Shown one piece after another: positions 1-6,934 of a stretch of DNA of 51,621 nucleotides. The notes below the pieces were generated by a model. It saw only the letters and a program-made list of their open reading frames with translations, did no database searches and had not been told where the DNA came from. Source of the DNA: Olavius sp. associated proteobacterium Delta 1 (GTDB taxonomy: Bacteria > Desulfobacterota > Desulfobacteria > Desulfobacterales > JAFDCJ01). The DNA is taken from contig CACVKW010001292.1 in the NCBI GenBank assembly GCA_902749685.1, positions 1 to 51,621 of the forward strand. Reading direction: 5' to 3'. Positions within the stretch are counted from its first letter, which is position 1; every line of letters begins with the position of its first letter. The translations under genes were made by a program, and so were the position numbers.

Positions 1-27
1 AGCATCAAGTATCAAGCATCCAGCATC
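1..27. repeat. Short degenerate intergenic repeat (GCATC/AAGTATC words)
   Basis: The first 27 bases are built from near-repeats of a 7-9 base word (agcatcaag, tatcaag, catccagcatc). The rest of the stretch up to position 151 shows no gene on either strand; it lies downstream of nuoF on the minus strand, presumably between nuoF and the next nuo gene outside the window. It belongs with the other word-like repeats listed elsewhere in this window. Confidence 0.5.
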
Positions 28-151
28 TGCCCGGAAAAAGCAACGATCTCAGACATAACGGCCTGGCTAGATGACAAGAATTTATGCAATGTTAGGGTTA
101 AGATGGCTACTTCATCCTTTAGCCGTTTAGTTTTTCCGATCAATTCTTATT

Positions 152-1435
152 TCAATCTGTTTGAGAATCCGTCTTGAAGGGGCACTTCTTCTGGCTGATA
201 TGCTCCTGTATCTCATTCTCAAAGTGTTTGAGCAAACTTTCCAGCGGGGCAACAGCCCCGGGGGCAAAGGCGCAGTAAGCATTCCAAAGAAATCGACACA
301 TGCGCTCGAGCATGGGAATAAACTCCGGTTCACCGTCACCTTGTTCAATTCGTTTAAGCAAATCCAGAATGTAGGGTAGTCCTTCACGGCAGGGGGTGCA
401 CCAGCCGCAGGATTCCCGCGCAAAGAATTCAATCAAGTTGACCGTGGCGCCCACCAGACAGGTCTTATGGTCAAACACCATAATGGCACCGGTGCCGAGC
501 CGGTTGCCGATATTCCGCAACGGGTCAAAATCCATTTCAATGTCATAGTGTTCCCGGGGCAAAAACCCGGTGGACGCGCCGCCTGGCAGGCACGCTTTAT
601 ACTCGGAACCGGTCCGCATGCCGCCGGCGTGCACTTCAATAATTTCACTCAACCGCACACCGATTGGCAGTTCATAACATCCCGGTTTATTGACTTTGCC
701 GCTGATACCAAAAAGCTTCGTACCGGCACCGTTTTCGGTTTTGGCAAGATCTTTAAACCATTGCCCGCCGTTTCTGATGATATGGGGCAGGCAGGCAAAG
801 GTTTCAACGTTGGACAGCACGGTCGGCCGGTCCCAGAGCCCTTTCTCGGTCGGGTAAGGCGGCGGTTTCATCGGATTCGGCCGGTTGCCCATCAACGCAT
901 TCAACTGAGCCGTCACTTCGCCGCAAATGTAGCGGCCGGCACTGCGATGAACCACAATTTCCAACGAATATTCGCTGCCTAAAATATTTTTGCCCAGGTA
1001 ACCTTCCTGGTGCGCAATCTCAATTTCTCTTGCCAGAATTCTGGCCGCATTTTCATATTCCGGCCGGATAAAAATAATGCCCTTTGCGGCCAGCGAGGCA
1101 TAACCGGCAATAATAATACCTTCGATCAGCATGTGCGGGTCGGCATGGATCAGCACCCGATCCTTGAATGTGCCCGGCTCCATTTCATCGGCGTTGCACA
1201 CGATATAGCGTGGAAAATTCGCATCATCAGCCACCGACATCAGCTTCATCCCGGTCGGAAAAGCAGCCCCGCCCCGACCGAGCAAATTGGCATTCATAAC
1301 CGTCTGCTGAACATCCTTATGGGAATAATCCTTGAGAACATCCATCAGCGCCCTGTAACCGCCGCTCTGGCGGTATTCATCAAGGGTGGCAATCCGGTTC
1401 GGTTTGCGATTTTGCAGAAGAACCTGTTGATACAT
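152..1435 (-). CDS. nuoF: NADH-quinone oxidoreductase subunit F (NADH/FMN-binding, 51 kDa subunit)
   Basis: This is the NADH dehydrogenase subunit of respiratory complex I: it binds NADH and FMN and carries the N3 [4Fe-4S] cluster, passing electrons into the peripheral arm on the cytoplasmic side. Visible motifs are the FMN glycine-rich loop GRGGAAFPTG (residues 53-62), NADEMEPGT (81-89), GRYICGEVTAQLN (167-179), and the cluster ligands Cys343, Cys346, Cys349 and Cys388. At 427 residues it is of normal length. It ends the visible nuoA-BCD-E-F series, 155 bases after nuoE, with a repeat array between. One oddity is that the family motif GEET reads GEVT here (Val174) next to the NADH pocket. 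The last-cluster motif reads NAYCAFAPGA instead of the usual ICALG. The assignment is secure; whether the electron donor is strictly NADH is open. Confidence 0.95.
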   Translation of the reverse strand: MYQQVLLQNRKPNRIATLDEYRQSGGYRALMDVLKDYSHKDVQQTVMNANLLGRGGAAFPTGMKLMSVADDANFPRYIVCNADEMEPGTFKDRVLIHADPHMLIEGIIIAGYASLAAKGIIFIRPEYENAARILAREIEIAHQEGYLGKNILGSEYSLEIVVHRSAGRYICGEVTAQLNALMGNRPNPMKPPPYPTEKGLWDRPTVLSNVETFACLPHIIRNGGQWFKDLAKTENGAGTKLFGISGKVNKPGCYELPIGVRLSEIIEVHAGGMRTGSEYKACLPGGASTGFLPREHYDIEMDFDPLRNIGNRLGTGAIMVFDHKTCLVGATVNLIEFFARESCGWCTPCREGLPYILDLLKRIEQGDGEPEFIPMLERMCRFLWNAYCAFAPGAVAPLESLLKHFENEIQEHISQKKCPFKTDSQTD

Positions 1436-1441
1436 AAAAAA

Positions 1442-1480
1442 ATGCCTAAACTGCCTAAAATGAGCTAAAATGCCTAAAAT
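1442..1480. repeat. Intergenic tgcctaaaa / tgagctaaaa word array
   Basis: Between nuoF and nuoE there are four successive copies of a 9-10 base word of the form tgcctaaaa or tgagctaaaa. The same words recur at 18358-18400 and, in reverse orientation, at 18470-18512. The array sits immediately upstream of the nuoF start on the minus strand, so it would lie in the nuoE-nuoF intercistronic mRNA. Confidence 0.7.
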
Positions 1481-1590
1481 AAAAATCGAAAATCAACCTT
1501 CACCTTGCGCCTAAAACCCTGCACCGAATGCCATTTCCTAACTGGTAAAAACCTGGCGTTTGGCGTGGGCATCTTTTATGTCTACTTAAA

Positions 1591-2064
1591 TTATGACCTT
1601 CTGTGTAACTTCTCCAGTATCCCGTCAATTTTATCCGCTGTCAGATTGCCGTATGCTTTGCGGTTAATCAGCATCGCCGGGGATCGGTCGCAGTAGCCGA
1701 TACAGCAGACCGCTAAAAGCGTAAACAACCCGTCCGGGGTAGATTCACCGGGTTGAATGTCGAGTTTTTGAATAAGATAGTCCCTGACGGATTCGTAACC
1801 GTCCATCCAGCAAACCACGCTGTCACAAACATGGATAACGTATTTGCCGACCGGTTCCCGATAGATAAACGTGTAGAAGGTGGCCAGTTGCTCTACCTCA
1901 AGGGCCGACATGTCAAGCAGTCCGGCGGTTTCCTGCACCCCCTCGTCGGTCAGATAACCGTAGTGCTCCTGTATCGCGAACATGACATCCACGACCAGTT
2001 CCCGCGGATGCTCCACTTGATCAATGTGTTCTATCAAAGATTGTTTGAGTTCTTCAGGTAACAT
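1591..2064 (-). CDS. nuoE: NADH-quinone oxidoreductase subunit E (24 kDa, [2Fe-2S])
   Basis: This thioredoxin-fold subunit of the complex I NADH module carries the N1a [2Fe-2S] cluster. The ligands are visible as Cys80 and Cys85 (CDSVVC) and Cys121 and Cys125 (CIGYC), in the family spacing C-x4-C and C-x3-C. The N-terminal helical part includes HYGYLTDEGVQ and ATFYTFIYREP, typical of the family. At 157 residues it has the usual bacterial length. It lies between nuoBCD and nuoF on the same strand, about 110 bases downstream of nuoBCD, with a 14-bp tandem repeat in the gap. The sequence is unmistakable for the NuoE/HoxE family, and the neighbours make complex I the right context rather than a hydrogenase. 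Confidence 0.95.
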   Translation of the reverse strand: MLPEELKQSLIEHIDQVEHPRELVVDVMFAIQEHYGYLTDEGVQETAGLLDMSALEVEQLATFYTFIYREPVGKYVIHVCDSVVCWMDGYESVRDYLIQKLDIQPGESTPDGLFTLLAVCCIGYCDRSPAMLINRKAYGNLTADKIDGILEKLHRRS

Positions 2065-2116
2065 AGTGTCAACAGTCGATCGGCTGAACCAGCCTCAATC
2101 CGAAACCCCGCTTCCG

Positions 2117-2170
2117 ACTTCCGCATTCCCACTTCCGCATTCCCACTTCCGCATTCCCACTTCCGACTTC
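2117..2170. repeat. 14-bp tandem repeat, three copies plus a partial
   Basis: Three exact tandem copies of acttccgcattccc (2117-2130, 2131-2144, 2145-2158) are followed by a diverged partial copy running to the end of nuoBCD. A further partial copy precedes the array at about 2110-2117. It fills the gap between nuoBCD and nuoE. No hairpin or coding sense is apparent. Confidence 0.85.
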
Positions 2171-2172
2171 AA

Positions 2173-4563
2173 CTATCTGTCTATATCCGGCAATATGTAG
2201 TCAAAAGAGCCAATAATAGTGATTAAATCGGCAACCGTCTCGCCCACCGAAATCAACGGCATCACCTGAACATTGGCAAAGCCGGGTCCCCGGATGCGGG
2301 TCCGATAAGAATACCCGAGCCCGTCACTGACCACGTAATAGCCCTGTTCTCCTCGCGGAATTTCACATGCTGCATAGGCCTCCCCCAGCGGCATCTTGGG
2401 GCCGCGGGTGACATTGACAAAGTGATGAATCAGACTTTCGATGTCGGTCAGCATATCTTTGCGCTGAGGTATTACGTAGCGGTAGTCATCGCAGACATAG
2501 CGTCCGGCAGGCATGTTGTCGGCGGCCTGTTTGATTATTCCAAGGCTCTGGCGCATTTCCTCCAGCCGCACCAGATAGCGGGCATAGCAATCACCCCTGT
2601 TGGCCGTGGGTACTTCAAAATCAAAATTTTCATACCCCGAATAGGGAAACGCTTTGCGCAAATCCCATTGCAAACCGCAAGACCGCAAATTCGGGCCGGT
2701 TACCCCCCAGCGCATGGCATCTTCAAGACTAAGCCGGCCGATTCCCTGGGTTCGCGCTTTAAATATGGGGTTTTTGCGAATCAGGCTCTCGTATTCGTCG
2801 AGGGCCCGGGGGAATATTTTTACAAAATCACCAACGGCCTGTTTCCAGCCTTCGGGCAAATCGGCGGCCAGGCCGCCCAGCCTGAACCAGGATGGGTGCA
2901 GTCTTCCGCCGGTAATCAGTTCCACGATGTCCATGATCATTTCACGCTCGCGGAAGACATAGAAATTTGGCGCCATCGCACCCACGTCGTGGGCATAGGT
3001 GCCCAGCCACACCAGGTGGTTGCTCAACCGGAAGAGCTCGCTCAGCATCACCCGGATAACCTGAGCCCGCTCGGGAACTTTGATACCGGCCAGGGTTTCC
3101 ACCGCCATGACATAGGGCAAATTATTGGCGGCGCCGGCCAGGTAGTCGATGCGATCCGTATAAGGGATAAACTGATGCCAGGTTTGCCGTTCGGCGATTT
3201 TTTCCGCCGCGCGATGGTGATAGCCGATATCCATTTCCATAGACGTAATTTCTTCACCATCGAGCGTAACGATATAGCGTATCAACCCATGGGTGCTGAC
3301 ATGGTGCGGCCCGATATTCAGGATCAGCTGGTGTTGCCGGCCGGATTTGTTGACAAAAACGCCGCCGTCCAAGGGCTGATTCTTTTGGGCATCGGCCAGG
3401 GTATAGGGCGGCATCTCCGTCGCCCGACCTGGATAATTTTTCCGCAGCGGATGCCCCTCCCATTCAGGGGGCAAAATCAGGCGCTGGAGATTCGGGTGGC
3501 CTTCAAACCGCACGCCAAGCAGGTCGAAGGCTTCTCGTTCATACCAGTTGGCCGACGGCCAGATATCCGTCACCGTCTCTGCCGCCGGATTAGGCCCGGT
3601 CAAAGGAACCTTCAACCGCAGGCGGGCAGGCGGATCAAAAGACAGTAGATGATACACCAGGGTGTAATCCGGGTAAGACTCCCGCTTGCGACGGGCGGAC
3701 TCGTCGATGGCGGTCAGATCGTCCAGGCGCTGAAAACGGGTGGCTGCCTCTGAGTTGAGAAAACGCAGCACGTCTTTTATGCGGCTTTGGTTCACCAAAA
3801 ACGCGGGCATGTCACAGGTTTGTGGTTCCTGTTGGACGGCTTCTCCGAAGCGATCCTGCAGTTGGCGGGCGAGGCGCTGTGCTTGGGGGTCCAGCTCGAT
3901 TTGGGGTGACGACGGGGTCCACATTAAATCCGTGCGGCTGTCTTGGAACTGGGTCGGCACCACCGAAGTGCCCCGGATGGCCGTACCGTCCATGCCCGGG
4001 CCGCGTGGATCTCTTGCTTTGGTTTGACCGTCCACCAGAATCGGCTTCTGGGTGCCCTGGCTGCCCCCCTTCAGGTGAAGGATCGGACGGGTGGGTTTTT
4101 CTTCAGCTGTGATTTTATCCTGCAGCATGACAAGGCCCTGCAGCACGGCCTCCGGCCTTGGCGGACAACCCGGAATATAAACATCCACCGGCAGGATTTG
4201 ATCCACCCCCTGCACCACACTGTAGACGTCATACATGCCGCCGCAATTAGAGCAGGAACCCATGGAGATCACCCAGCGGGGTTCTGCCATTTGCTCATAG
4301 AGCCTCAATACGACCGGTGCAATCTTTTTAAACACAGTTCCGGCAATAATCAGCAGATCCGCCTGCCGCGGTGAGGCCCGCAAGACTTCGGCCCCGAAGC
4401 GGGCCATATCGTAGCGGGGTGTAAAGGCGGTGGCCTCCTCAACAAAACAGCAGGACAGCCCGAAAAACATGGGCCAGAGACTGTATTTGCGGGCCCAGTT
4501 AATGACGAGATCCGCATTGTTCAGGAGTTGCTCGTTTAACTTTTTGCGCGCGTCGGCCCCCAC
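2173..4563 (-). CDS. nuoBCD: Fused NADH-quinone oxidoreductase subunits B, C and D
   Basis: One uninterrupted 796-residue reading frame contains three complex I subunits. Residues 1-155 are NuoB, which holds the terminal N2 [4Fe-4S] cluster: Cys38 and Cys39 in LSCCFVEE, Cys104 in GSCSNCGG, Cys133 in PGCPPRPE. Residues 156-215 form a low-conservation linker. Residues 216-378 are NuoC, ending in NWYEREAFDLLGV (339-350) and EWEGHPLRKNYP. Residues 400-796 are NuoD, with GPHHVSTHG (417-425) at the quinone site and the C-terminus GSFDYILPDIDR. Together they form the quinone-reducing Q-module. The start overlaps the end of nuoA by 28 bases, which implies translational coupling. NuoCD fusions are common and BCD fusions are known from some bacteria, so this is uncommon but not a sequencing artefact. 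Confidence 0.95.
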   Translation of the reverse strand: MGADARKKLNEQLLNNADLVINWARKYSLWPMFFGLSCCFVEEATAFTPRYDMARFGAEVLRASPRQADLLIIAGTVFKKIAPVVLRLYEQMAEPRWVISMGSCSNCGGMYDVYSVVQGVDQILPVDVYIPGCPPRPEAVLQGLVMLQDKITAEEKPTRPILHLKGGSQGTQKPILVDGQTKARDPRGPGMDGTAIRGTSVVPTQFQDSRTDLMWTPSSPQIELDPQAQRLARQLQDRFGEAVQQEPQTCDMPAFLVNQSRIKDVLRFLNSEAATRFQRLDDLTAIDESARRKRESYPDYTLVYHLLSFDPPARLRLKVPLTGPNPAAETVTDIWPSANWYEREAFDLLGVRFEGHPNLQRLILPPEWEGHPLRKNYPGRATEMPPYTLADAQKNQPLDGGVFVNKSGRQHQLILNIGPHHVSTHGLIRYIVTLDGEEITSMEMDIGYHHRAAEKIAERQTWHQFIPYTDRIDYLAGAANNLPYVMAVETLAGIKVPERAQVIRVMLSELFRLSNHLVWLGTYAHDVGAMAPNFYVFREREMIMDIVELITGGRLHPSWFRLGGLAADLPEGWKQAVGDFVKIFPRALDEYESLIRKNPIFKARTQGIGRLSLEDAMRWGVTGPNLRSCGLQWDLRKAFPYSGYENFDFEVPTANRGDCYARYLVRLEEMRQSLGIIKQAADNMPAGRYVCDDYRYVIPQRKDMLTDIESLIHHFVNVTRGPKMPLGEAYAACEIPRGEQGYYVVSDGLGYSYRTRIRGPGFANVQVMPLISVGETVADLITIIGSFDYILPDIDR

Positions 4564-4946
4564 TCAAGCCCCCCTTTTTTCCAGATATAAACAAGTCCCA
4601 GAATCAATACCACAATAAAAAACGAAATCTGCAGCCAACCTGCCCAGCCCAGTTTTTCCCAGGCAATGGCCCATGCAAAAATATAGGCCCCCTCTACATC
4701 AAAAAGCAGAAAAAAAATGGCGACCAGGTAAAAAGGCACCGGATACCGCAGACGCGCGCTTCCGGTGGGTATGATACCACTTTCATAGGGTCTCAATTTT
4801 TCGGGGTTGGGTTTTTTTTCCCCGAGCCAGGAAGCAATGAATAGAAGCAGGGCAATTAATGCCATGATCAAAAGGCCAAAAACGACCAGACTCAATACGC
4901 CGGGTTCCCAGGGAGATAATGATCCGCTATTCACAACAGGTTGCAT
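4536..4946 (-). CDS. nuoA: NADH-quinone oxidoreductase subunit A
   Basis: This is a small membrane subunit of complex I located where the peripheral arm meets the membrane arm. Three hydrophobic segments are visible (about residues 17-42, 72-95 and 98-122). The hallmark region KLRPYESGIIPTGSARLRYPVPFYLVAIFF (about residues 51-80) with Tyr-Glu-Ser-Gly and the following FDVEGAYIFAWA segment is clearly present. The length of 136 residues is normal. It is the first gene of the visible nuo cluster, with a Shine-Dalgarno-like ggag about 8 bases before the ATG. The 3' end overlaps nuoBCD by 28 bases. Confidence 0.93.
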   Translation of the reverse strand: MQPVVNSGSLSPWEPGVLSLVVFGLLIMALIALLLFIASWLGEKKPNPEKLRPYESGIIPTGSARLRYPVPFYLVAIFFLLFDVEGAYIFAWAIAWEKLGWAGWLQISFFIVVLILGLVYIWKKGGLEWGPTRAKS

Positions 4947-5104
4947 GGTTCGCTCCGCAAAAACCTACCCATTCGACAAATGCTTGAAATAAATTATGAT
5001 GTTAAACAGGATTATCACGATTTATGCAAGTATAAAATTTGTTATCATTGCATTTCCGGATTATTCATTACGAGCCCTTAGAGTCGAGTTCATGCGGTAT
5101 CGGT

Positions 5105-5118
5105 GGTGATTATTCACC
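5105..5118 (-). terminator. Small hairpin downstream of the cyclophilin-like gene
   Basis: ggtga and tcacc are separated by four bases, forming a short perfect stem 37 bases past the stop codon of the gene at 5155-5529 (read on the minus strand). There is no clear U-run, so its role as a terminator is weak. The remainder of 4947-5154 should hold the nuo promoter, but I could not identify a convincing -35/-10 pair. Confidence 0.3.
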
Positions 5119-5154
5119 CAGCGCATCGGCATGAAAAACTCCCCGACCCCTCAA

Positions 5155-5529
5155 TTAATTAATTTTTGTGACCTTCACCTTTGAACCGCTTGATACGCCC
5201 TTAAACAGTTTTGCATCTCCCAGAACCCTTCCAAAAACATTCACGGGACTGTAGGCCCGCGGCTGGTCACCCGTGCTGACCGGAGTCGGACCAAAAAAAA
5301 TACAAAACGCCGGGCCGGCCGGCCAGTATGCCAGATCGCCGACCGCTACGTCTGCCCTGGCATCAGGTTCCGGCTCGAGGCGCAAAGATATGTCAAAATA
5401 GATTTCATCGCCCCAGACGTTGGCCGGGCTTTCAAAGGGCAGGGCTTCGAGAATTTTGCCGGCTGTCGGTGTATCAAACATCTCGGCCGCAACCGATACA
5501 TTGTCCACGGATATGTTGATTTTTTCCAT
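5155..5529 (-). CDS. Cyclophilin-like fold protein (TM1367/DUF family)
   Basis: This 124-residue protein matches the small cyclophilin-like family (Pfam Cyclophil_like, typified by TM1367). Visible hallmarks are the N-terminal strand MEKINISVDNVSV, the TAGKILEALPFESPANVWGDEIYFDI segment (about 21-47) and GDLAYWPAGPAFCIFFGPTPVS (about 64-85), followed by SPVNVFGRVLGD. The family has a cyclophilin barrel but is not known to have prolyl isomerase activity, and no function is established. I chose the ATG at 5529 because a strong Shine-Dalgarno (aaaggag, ggtgg) precedes it; an upstream in-frame start at 5631 would read through a repeat hairpin. It is a monocistronic gene upstream of nuoA. Confidence 0.8.
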   Translation of the reverse strand: MEKINISVDNVSVAAEMFDTPTAGKILEALPFESPANVWGDEIYFDISLRLEPEPDARADVAVGDLAYWPAGPAFCIFFGPTPVSTGDQPRAYSPVNVFGRVLGDAKLFKGVSSGSKVKVTKIN

Positions 5530-5574
5530 CTTCACCACCTCTCCTTTCGTTAAAAAATTCGTTCCAGACAGATC

Positions 5575-5589
5575 GCGGCTGAAAGCCGC
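5575..5589. repeat. REP-like palindrome (gcggct-gaa-agccgc)
   Basis: A perfect 6-bp stem with a 3-base loop lies in a 'gcggctgaaagccgctccc' context. This type of short GC-rich interspersed palindrome recurs in many proteobacterial genomes. It sits about 45 bases upstream of the chosen start of the cyclophilin-like gene, so it would be in its leader or promoter region. Confidence 0.55.
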
Positions 5590-5660
5590 TCCCACCATAC
5601 CGGTAAACCACATATTACCTGAATCTTGCATCCAAATTTTTGGCTAATTTTAAACCCATA

Positions 5661-5679
5661 AATTGTTAGGTGAACAATT
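5661..5679. promoter_or_regulatory. Perfect 7-bp inverted repeat, operator-like
   Basis: aattgtt and aacaatt are separated by 5 bases (aggtg). The TTGTT-N5-AACAA shape resembles operators bound by MarR-type or related dimeric winged-helix repressors. It lies 130 bases upstream of the cyclophilin-like gene and 345 bases upstream of the glycyl radical activase, so it could control either. No cognate regulator gene is adjacent. Confidence 0.4.
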
Positions 5680-5751
5680 AGCTACCCACAATATGGCCTT
5701 CATATCTACCATGAAATTACGCGTTGATCAAAAAAGTTTTATGGCATAAAA

Positions 5752-5780
5752 TTGACAGTGATTATTTTGGAATGCATTAT
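5752..5780 (+). promoter_or_regulatory. Possible sigma-70 promoter upstream of the activase gene
   Basis: A consensus -35 (ttgaca, 5752-5757) is followed after 17 bases by cattat (5775-5780). A long leader of about 240 bases would precede the activase ATG. The stretch 5781-6024 shows no other gene; the open frame on the minus strand there has no recognisable protein character. Confidence 0.35.
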
Positions 5781-6024
5781 ATGATCGAGTGCGTCGCGAG
5801 GCCCTATCGACTAGTTTTGGTCGTTTTTGATAGCGTTAGTGATTGAATTGTCAACGGTTTCATAAAAAGTCCCGGGTACGGCATGCCGCAAATGATCCGA
5901 CAACCTGAACATGCTGAACTCAATGGATTTGGTCCAATGTTTTTTCACATTTTTCCGGATTGAGTAGCGTAGAAGCCGAATTACTTGCCGGGTTGACCAT
6001 CTCCATGCTAAGTCGTAATAGACT

Positions 6025-6930
6025 ATGCAGACCGGAAAAATTTTTGATATAAAAAAATATGCCATCCATGATGGACCGGGCATCCGAACAACCATTTTTT
6101 TTAAGGGTTGCCCGTTATCGTGCTGGTGGTGCCACAACCCCGAGAGCATTGCTTGCGCAAGCCATCGACTTTATCGCAAAAATCGCTGCATCGGCTGTCA
6201 GGAGTGTGCCGACGCCTGCCCTGAAGACGCCATTCAGGTTTATGCGGAAGGGCTTAAATGGAATCCATCCGACTGTGTCTATTGCGGGACCTGTGCCGGC
6301 AGATGTCCTGCGGAAGCAGTCGAATTTATCGGCAAAACCATGACCGTTGATGACGTATTAAGCGAAATTGTCAAAGACACCGTGTTTTACGACGAGTCCC
6401 ATGGAGGCATTACCATATCCGGCGGCGAGCCGTTGATGCAGCCGTCCTTTTTAATGGAGCTGCTGAATGCCTGCGGGAAATTGGGGTTTCATCGCACAGT
6501 TGACACATCAGGGTACGCTGATACCCAGACCTTGCTTGAAGCGGCAAGCCGCACGGATCTATTTCTCTACGACTTAAAGCACATGGATCCCGCGCAACAC
6601 GTAAAATTGACCGGCGTCACCAATGAAAAAATTTTAACCAATTTAAAAATTCTGAGCCGCCAGGGAGCTGAAATCGTCATACGCTTGCCGGTGATCCCCG
6701 GACTCAACAGCGATCAGAAAAATATTGATCAGACCGGCGCTTTTGTTTCCTCGCTGCCGGGAGTCAGGCAGATGAATATTCTGCCGTATCACTGCACGGC
6801 GACAGCCAAGTATGCAAGCCTCGGCCTAAAGATTAAATCATCAGATATCGAACCGTCTACCCGTGAGTTTCTCGAATCAGCTGCCAGGCGGTTGGAAACT
6901 TACAATTTAACAGTCAAAATAGGAGGCTGA
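6025..6930 (+). CDS. hypE: Glycyl radical enzyme activase (radical SAM), HypE-like
   Basis: This enzyme cleaves S-adenosylmethionine and installs the glycyl radical in the partner enzyme encoded 4 bases downstream. The radical SAM triad is Cys29, Cys33 and Cys36 (GCPLSCWWCHNPE). An inserted ferredoxin-like domain carries two further [4Fe-4S] motifs: Cys55, 58, 61, 65 and Cys84, 87, 90, 94. The SAM-binding ISGGEP motif follows at about residues 132-137. The N-terminus FDIKKYAIHDGPGIRTTIFFKGCP is typical of the pyruvate formate-lyase activase superfamily with the double-cluster insert, and 301 residues is the usual length. No strong Shine-Dalgarno precedes the ATG. The symbol follows the Clostridioides naming for the hydroxyproline dehydratase activase and is unrelated to hydrogenase HypE. 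Partner specificity is inferred from adjacency. Confidence 0.88.
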   Translation: MQTGKIFDIKKYAIHDGPGIRTTIFFKGCPLSCWWCHNPESIACASHRLYRKNRCIGCQECADACPEDAIQVYAEGLKWNPSDCVYCGTCAGRCPAEAVEFIGKTMTVDDVLSEIVKDTVFYDESHGGITISGGEPLMQPSFLMELLNACGKLGFHRTVDTSGYADTQTLLEAASRTDLFLYDLKHMDPAQHVKLTGVTNEKILTNLKILSRQGAEIVIRLPVIPGLNSDQKNIDQTGAFVSSLPGVRQMNILPYHCTATAKYASLGLKIKSSDIEPSTREFLESAARRLETYNLTVKIGG

Positions 6931-6934
6931 ACCA

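Noticed and set aside
2422..3648. 408-codon open frame on the plus strand opposite nuoBCD
   Set aside because: It lies entirely antisense to clearly conserved NuoC/NuoD sequence and has no family-like motifs; it is a shadow frame.
5811..6149. 112-codon minus-strand frame opposite the start of hypE
   Set aside because: It overlaps the conserved radical SAM coding region in antisense and shows no motif.
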